Source: Mediterranea massiliensis (GTDB lineage Bacteria; Bacteroidota; Bacteroidia; Bacteroidales; Bacteroidaceae). Taken from it: a DNA stretch of 64,000 nt. The stretch covers positions 1-64,000 of the forward strand of contig CATXSD010000001.1 of assembly GCA_958402075.1 (NCBI GenBank), given 5' to 3'. Every line of letters starts with the position of its first letter. The stretch's first letter is position 1. The position numbers and the translations under genes were made by a program. The notes beneath the pieces are model-generated. The model was not told the origin of the DNA. It ran no database searches and worked only from the letters and a program-made list of their open reading frames with translations. Below are positions 59,286-64,000 of this stretch, in pieces.

Positions 59286-60929
59286 TTATTCAGGAATTTT
59301 ATATCGGTCGCCCGTCTGTTTAACATATTCCTCGAGAAATTCCTTCGGATAGCCCGGACGGATAACACCGGCCGGCTGGCCGATGGCATTGCGTTCGAAC
59401 TTGCCGTCCTTCACGCGCTTCACTACACCGTCATTATACTTGACAATCAGGAATTCGCCCAGCCGCTTCCAGGCGTCGTGTGTGCTCTGCGCCGTCATCA
59501 CGGTATAGTTCGTCAGGAATTCCTTGGCCTTGTCCGGATCGGTTTCCAGCATCTTGACGGCAACGGCCTCGATGCCTTCCTGTGCCTGGTTGAAAGTGGT
59601 TTCAATCTCGGTCTGCACGGCCCGAACATCGTCTATCATCAAGTCGTAACGCGGATATACCATGTTGGCAATCCAGTTGAACACCCAGAAGGAAGATTTC
59701 CACGAGAAGGTGATGTAGTCGGCACCGTCCACACGGGTGTAGCATTCGGGCACACGGGTGGCGCAGCAGTAAACGGGCGTGAACACCGTCATGTTGGCAT
59801 CGTCCAGGCCGAACCACAACACGCCGCCCACAGCGTCCGGCAGGCTCTCACGCATCTGTGCCACAAATACGAAGCCGCTCTGCTGGGTGGAGATGGGGCG
59901 TTCGTTGAAGTATTTCTGTCCGTTTACCTCAAACTCCAGCGGTGAGAGGCGGTAGGGTGTGTGATAGGGACCGGCACCGAAGTCCTTCGTGATGTCGAGC
60001 GCCGTGCCTTCGTAGTGGTCGCGCATGGCGTTCTTCACGTCCTGCACGGAGATTTTACGGTTCGGCTTCACATAGAGCGGCATCGGCTCGTCGGTCGTTC
60101 CCTGGATATAGGGCAGCAGCTCCTCGCCACGGTCGGTGAACATGTTGAAGTAACTCCACACACGGGCCTCGCAATAGCGGCGGGCTCCGAAATCGAGCGG
60201 CGCATAGGCTTTGGAGAAGCTGAAGTCCTTGTTCACTCCGTTGAAGTAACCCTTCTCGCGGGCAAAGGAAATGACATCGGGCGCATACATGCAGTTCTCC
60301 TTGTCGCTCGTGTCAAACTGATGGATGCGGCTATGGTTGGCGTGGGCCGAAATGCAGTCGTCGGGCACACGGACAGCCACCCACACGGCACCGCGAACAC
60401 CGGGGCCTTTGCCAATCATTTCCATGATCCACACTTCATTGGGGTCGGCGATGGTGAAGGACTCGCCACTGCTGCAATAGCCGTATTCCTGCACCAGGTC
60501 GGTCATCACCTTGATGGCCTCGCGTGCCGTACGCGAACGCTGCAAACCCAGATAAATCAGGCTGCCGTAGTCGATGACGCCCGTCGTGTCCACCAGCTCG
60601 GGACGCCCGCCGAAGGTCGTCTCGCCGATGGTCAACTGGAATTCGTTCATGTTGCCCACCACGTTGTACGTCTGGCGCGCCTGTTCTATCTGTCCCAGGT
60701 ACTTGCCCGTGTCCCACTCGTAGACGTTGATCATCGTCCCCTTCTTGTGCATGCCTGCGGGATAGTGATACAACTCGCCGAACAAGGAGTAGGAGTCGGC
60801 CGAATAGGAAATGATGGTCGAACCGTCGGCCGATACGTTCTTGCCTACAATGAGGTTGGTACAGGCCAAAGCATCGGCCACAGCTGCCGCCATGCAAACG
60901 ACGGCAAGGGTCAATCTTCTAATCTTCAT
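59286..60929 (-). CDS. Exported C69-family dipeptidase
   Basis: A 547-residue peptidase with a signal (LAVVCMAAAVADALA) cut directly before the conserved CTNLIVGKNVSADGSTIISY. Cysteine 23 is thus the N-terminal nucleophile of the C69 (PepD-like) group. YGYCSSGESFTIADPNEVWI and WFGLDDANMTVFTPVYCC are later conserved texts. It probably acts in the periplasm on di- or short peptides. It follows the M23 peptidase gene by 48 bp on the same strand. Confidence 0.9.
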   Translation of the reverse strand: MKIRRLTLAVVCMAAAVADALACTNLIVGKNVSADGSTIISYSADSYSLFGELYHYPAGMHKKGTMINVYEWDTGKYLGQIEQARQTYNVVGNMNEFQLTIGETTFGGRPELVDTTGVIDYGSLIYLGLQRSRTAREAIKVMTDLVQEYGYCSSGESFTIADPNEVWIMEMIGKGPGVRGAVWVAVRVPDDCISAHANHSRIHQFDTSDKENCMYAPDVISFAREKGYFNGVNKDFSFSKAYAPLDFGARRYCEARVWSYFNMFTDRGEELLPYIQGTTDEPMPLYVKPNRKISVQDVKNAMRDHYEGTALDITKDFGAGPYHTPYRLSPLEFEVNGQKYFNERPISTQQSGFVFVAQMRESLPDAVGGVLWFGLDDANMTVFTPVYCCATRVPECYTRVDGADYITFSWKSSFWVFNWIANMVYPRYDLMIDDVRAVQTEIETTFNQAQEGIEAVAVKMLETDPDKAKEFLTNYTVMTAQSTHDAWKRLGEFLIVKYNDGVVKRVKDGKFERNAIGQPAGVIRPGYPKEFLEEYVKQTGDRYKIPE

Positions 60930-60977
60930 AATCGATATTTTTATTAATAGAGAATTTATCTTTTACATTTATCATTT

Positions 60978-62648
60978 TTACCACACAAAGCGGTACTGGC
61001 GGGTGGTGACGTTGCCGCAACCGTCGGTAACGCTCATCACCAGTACGTGGCGGCCGCCCTTCTTCACGTGACGCGGGTCGAGCCGGCACACCAGTTCTCC
61101 CTTTACGGAGTTCGGCTTGCCGAAGAGGGCATACTGCCCGTCGATGGTACCGCGATAGGACGCAATGCCTGTCTGCGCATCCTTTGCCTTGAAGACGATG
61201 CGGCCCGAACGTCCCCAGCCTGCCTGGCCGACAGGGGTCAATACGGGTGGCACGGTGTCGATGGCCACGGTATAAGTAGCCAGGTCGCGCACCTTCACCT
61301 CCATGTAGCCGTCCACATAGCGGCCACCCATGTTGTACTTGCGACCGTTGGCACTGACGCTGGCCACGTAGTACTTCGTGCTGTCGGCCAGCGGACGGCG
61401 GCGCAGCCCGATGCGCAGGTTGCACGCCTTGTGCAGGGGAATGTTTCGGTCGTTCAGCTGATAGGTGAAGGCAATGTCGCCGCTGTCGGCACGGACGGCA
61501 TAATTCAGGTAAGCATCTTCGTAGAGCACACCGCGGGGCAGCACCAGTTCCAGGCCGGGTTCCTGCAGGTAGTTCACCTTGTCCCAACGGAAATGATACT
61601 TCTCGCGATGCTCCACCGCAGGAATATCGCTCCGACGGCCCTGCACGGTGAAGCGCACCTTCGACTCGTTGCCCAAGGCATCGCGCAGCGTATAGACAAA
61701 GCGGTAGGGACGCTCTTCGTTGATGGTCACCAGCCCACGGTTGCCGTTGGAGGCGTGCAGCAGGCGGAGGCGGTTGCCGGGGTCGATGAATGACTTCATG
61801 TATTGCCCGTAGGTCCAGGAGTTGATATAGCGGTTTTCTTCGTAGGCAAAGCGGTCTACCACGCTGCGGAACACTTCCTTCCCGTCCACTTCGAGGATGA
61901 CCGTATGCACGCCGTAACGGTTGTGAACCCCGTCCATGTAATCGTAGGCACGGATGCCCGCCCCTATCTCACCCCAGGCCGTGATGCCCGCCGTCCGGTT
62001 CAAGCCGAAAGTCTGCCTCGTTGTCTTGCCGTTCACCACGCCCCGACCTGCCTGCGGGAAGAGCATGATGCCCTGTGCCCGCGGTGCCGTGTGGTCCTTT
62101 ACCTGCCCGGCAAAGAAAGGCAACGGATCCACATAGTCGTCGGTGGCCGTCTCGATGACGTCCAGATGCAGATGCGGCCCGAACGAGTAGCCCGTATTGC
62201 CACTATAGGCGATGACCTGTCCGCGGCGGACGGGGTATTCTCCCGCTTCGGGCACAATCTCCACCTCCCAGCTCTCCTGCTCGTATTGCAGGTTTTCCAC
62301 CCTCCGAGCAATGTCGCCCGCAAAGGCTTCCAGGTGACGGTTGATGGTGGAATAGCCGTTGTTGTAGACCACGTCGAGCACATAGCCCGAACCGTGCGTC
62401 ACACGGATGCGCGAGATGTAGCCGTCGGCCAAGGCCCGCACCGGCTTGCCCGTCACCCCTCCCGTCTTGAAGTCGAGTCCTCCGTGGAAGTGGTTGGCCC
62501 TCAGCTCCCCAAAGTTCCCGCTGAACGTGATGGGATGAGCAAAAGGATTGGCAAAAGACACCGAATCGGCCGGTACCGCCGCCTCCAGCGAAGCAACCCC
62601 GCACAGCCATCCGGCGCATAGTAATAAGGATATATAACACTTTATCAT
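60978..62648 (-). CDS. Exported M23-family metallopeptidase
   Basis: A 556-residue protein started at 62648 (MIKCYISLLLCAGWLCGVAS), the ATG that gives a normal signal peptide; the open frame above it is noncoding promoter DNA. The LytM domain (about 40-195) has both zinc motifs: HFHGGLDFKTG (HxxxD) and FGPHLHLDVIE (HxH). It is followed by a beta-rich C-terminal part (YEDAYLNYAVRADSGDIAFT, ILVMSVTDGCGNVTTRQY). It probably trims peptidoglycan cross-links. Which bond is not clear. Confidence 0.9.
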   Translation of the reverse strand: MIKCYISLLLCAGWLCGVASLEAAVPADSVSFANPFAHPITFSGNFGELRANHFHGGLDFKTGGVTGKPVRALADGYISRIRVTHGSGYVLDVVYNNGYSTINRHLEAFAGDIARRVENLQYEQESWEVEIVPEAGEYPVRRGQVIAYSGNTGYSFGPHLHLDVIETATDDYVDPLPFFAGQVKDHTAPRAQGIMLFPQAGRGVVNGKTTRQTFGLNRTAGITAWGEIGAGIRAYDYMDGVHNRYGVHTVILEVDGKEVFRSVVDRFAYEENRYINSWTYGQYMKSFIDPGNRLRLLHASNGNRGLVTINEERPYRFVYTLRDALGNESKVRFTVQGRRSDIPAVEHREKYHFRWDKVNYLQEPGLELVLPRGVLYEDAYLNYAVRADSGDIAFTYQLNDRNIPLHKACNLRIGLRRRPLADSTKYYVASVSANGRKYNMGGRYVDGYMEVKVRDLATYTVAIDTVPPVLTPVGQAGWGRSGRIVFKAKDAQTGIASYRGTIDGQYALFGKPNSVKGELVCRLDPRHVKKGGRHVLVMSVTDGCGNVTTRQYRFVW

Positions 62649-62668
62649 GGCCCATCTATATTGTATGG

Positions 62669-62699
62669 CAAAGATAGTGCAAACCGAGAGAAGTACAAA
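62669..62699 (-). promoter_or_regulatory. Consensus promoter of the M23 peptidase gene
   Basis: On the reverse strand TTTG (62696-62699), a 19-bp spacer and TATCTTTG (62669-62676), an exact match to the Bacteroidota consensus, 20 bp before the chosen ATG. Confidence 0.75.
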
Positions 62700-62920
62700 A
62701 AACGAAAACAACGTTTTCAGACTTTTTACTTCGCATGCAGGCAAAAGAATCGCCTTTCCCCCAGCAGCCTCTGGAGAAGCGTCTCCTCGCCAGCCGGAAG
62801 AAGGGGAACTGGAAGCGTAAGAAAGATGACCGGAAATGCTGCAAAACATACACCGGACAAAGACATTCTGTCAGCTTTTTCACTATATTGCGCCATGTTT
62901 AACCCCTAACACTTTACATT

Positions 62921-64000
62921 ATGGTTATTGGTGTACCGAAAGAAATAAAAAATAATGAGAATCGTGTCGGCATGACGCCGGCCGGAGTGGCCGAACTCGT
63001 CAAACATGGACACACCGTATACGTGCAGCAAACGGCAGGCGCCAACAGTGGATTTGCCGATGAAGACTACGTGAATGCAGGCGCACGGATGCTGCCCACC
63101 ATCGAAGAAGTCTATGCAGCCGCCGAAATGATTATCAAGGTCAAGGAGCCCATCGCCCCCGAATACAAACTTATCCGCCGCGGACAGGTGGTATTCACTT
63201 ACTTCCACTTTGCCGCCGACCGTGCCCTGACCGAAGCCATGATAGCAAGCGGAGGCATCTGCATCGCCTACGAAACCGTCGAGCTGCCCGACCGCTCGCT
63301 GCCTCTGCTCATCCCCATGAGCGAAGTGGCCGGCCGCATGGCCGTACAGGAAGGTGCCCGTTTCCTTGAAAAGCCTCAGGGCGGCAAGGGCAAACTGCTG
63401 GGAGGCGTGCCGGGCGTACGCCCTGCCCGCGTACTGATATTGGGTGGAGGCATCGTGGGATGCAACGCCGCACAGATGGCTGCCGGCATGGGTGCCGAGG
63501 TAATGATTACGGACATCAACCTGCCCCGCCTGCGCTACCTCAGTGAAGTGCTGCCCAAGAACGTGAAGACTCTATACTCCTCGGAACACAACATCCGCCA
63601 GGAGCTGCCCACCATCGACCTGGTTATCGGCTCCGTCCTCATCCCCGGCGACAAGACACCGCACCTCATCACCCGCGACATGCTCCGCCTGATGAAGCCC
63701 GGCACGGTGCTCGTCGACGTAGCCATCGACCAGGGCGGTTGCTTCGAGACGTCGCACCCCACCACACACAGCGACCCGACGTACGTCGTGGACGGCATCG
63801 TACACTATGCTGTAGCCAACATCCCCGGCGCCGTACCCTTCACCTCGACCATGGCACTGACCAACGCGACCCTGCCCTACACCATCGCACTGGCAGACAA
63901 GGGCTGGCAGAAGGCCTGCAAGGACAACCCCGCCCTGGCACTCGGCGTAAACGTAGCCGGCGGCAAAGTGGTCTACAAGGCTGTAGCCGATGTCTTCGGC
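62921..64000 (+). CDS. ald: Alanine dehydrogenase (3' end outside the window)
   Basis: The first 360 residues of an NAD-dependent alanine dehydrogenase, which interconverts L-alanine and pyruvate plus ammonia. VIGVPKEIKNNENRVGMTPA opens it, then KVKEPIAPEYKLIRRGQVVF near 68, GGVPGVRPARVLILGGGIVG, the Rossmann loop, near 162, and DVAIDQGGCFETSHPTTHSD near 267. The frame is open to the last base of the window. It is divergent from the M23 gene; the 272 bases between hold only the promoter noted. Confidence 0.94.
   Translation, partial: MVIGVPKEIKNNENRVGMTPAGVAELVKHGHTVYVQQTAGANSGFADEDYVNAGARMLPTIEEVYAAAEMIIKVKEPIAPEYKLIRRGQVVFTYFHFAADRALTEAMIASGGICIAYETVELPDRSLPLLIPMSEVAGRMAVQEGARFLEKPQGGKGKLLGGVPGVRPARVLILGGGIVGCNAAQMAAGMGAEVMITDINLPRLRYLSEVLPKNVKTLYSSEHNIRQELPTIDLVIGSVLIPGDKTPHLITRDMLRLMKPGTVLVDVAIDQGGCFETSHPTTHSDPTYVVDGIVHYAVANIPGAVPFTSTMALTNATLPYTIALADKGWQKACKDNPALALGVNVAGGKVVYKAVADVFG

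Noticed and set aside
62649..62849. Longer start of the M23 peptidase
   Set aside because: The added 67 residues cover a perfect promoter and contain no signal peptide pattern; the ATG at 62648 gives a normal one.

Overview
The window comes from a gut-type Bacteroidales genome, most likely Bacteroidaceae, and fairly GC-rich for that group. The reasons are a type III glutamine synthetase, many perfect Bacteroidota -7 boxes (TAnnTTTG, several with TTTG about 20 bp upstream), a split late-cobalamin cluster, DUF4476 and GIN-domain proteins, and LL-diaminopimelate aminotransferase. No phage, conjugative or insertion-sequence genes are visible.

Layout. 1-5.2 kb holds the end of dapL and a nitrogen unit: outer-membrane barrel, PII, Amt and GSIII. 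5.3-5.9 kb has an exported transthyretin-like hydroxyisourate hydrolase and tRNA-Gly(CCC). 6-15.8 kb is a late cobalamin region (cobU-cobT-cobS-cobC forward; cbiB, cobD, cbiP and pduO-type transferase, cbiA reverse). pncB, which makes the nicotinate mononucleotide that CobT consumes, is embedded in it. A short transcript-like element with its own consensus promoter and terminator lies before cbiP. 15.8-18 kb has an AmgK-like sugar kinase fused to a RapZ C-terminal domain, followed at once by a MurU-like nucleotidyltransferase, which suggests peptidoglycan-sugar recycling joined to amino-sugar sensing. 18-22 kb has a LolC/E-like permease, an aminotransferase and an isomerase-fold protein.

22-41.6 kb is the most striking region: a reverse-strand array of twelve FtsX/MacB-type permeases in six A+B pairs, with only one ATPase, one GIN-domain protein and one MacA-like adaptor. 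Two sigma-54 promoters, before the adaptor and before the ATPase, each have a TGTCCG-type palindrome 43-44 bp upstream, so one enhancer-binding protein probably controls the system. A TolC-HlyD-MFS exporter and its likely AraC regulator run divergently (42-47 kb).

47.1-48.2 kb is a compact DUF3791-DUF3990-DUF3791 operon that looks like an ADP-ribosyltransferase-fold toxin with small partners. Its promoter lies inside a tandem 82-83 bp repeat. 48.3-64 kb holds a glucosaminidase with LysM repeats, a DUF4476 lipoprotein, cdd, a NapH-like polyferredoxin, a Tat-exported Fe-S aldo/keto reductase, a DUF1893 protein, a TonB-dependent receptor, nudC, a phosphoglucomutase, a C69 dipeptidase, an M23 peptidase and the start of ald.

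The intergenic DNA is unusually structured. Four arrays of different sequence share one geometry: six palindromic units at an exact 22 or 23 bp period, each starting within about 50 bp of a stop codon. There are also three nested CACCACAG palindromes, two tracts of TAGCGGTGAGTGGT-like repeats and one nested inverted repeat. These arrays, the six-pair permease system, the kinase-RapZ fusion and the DUF3990 module are the best candidates for undescribed biology.
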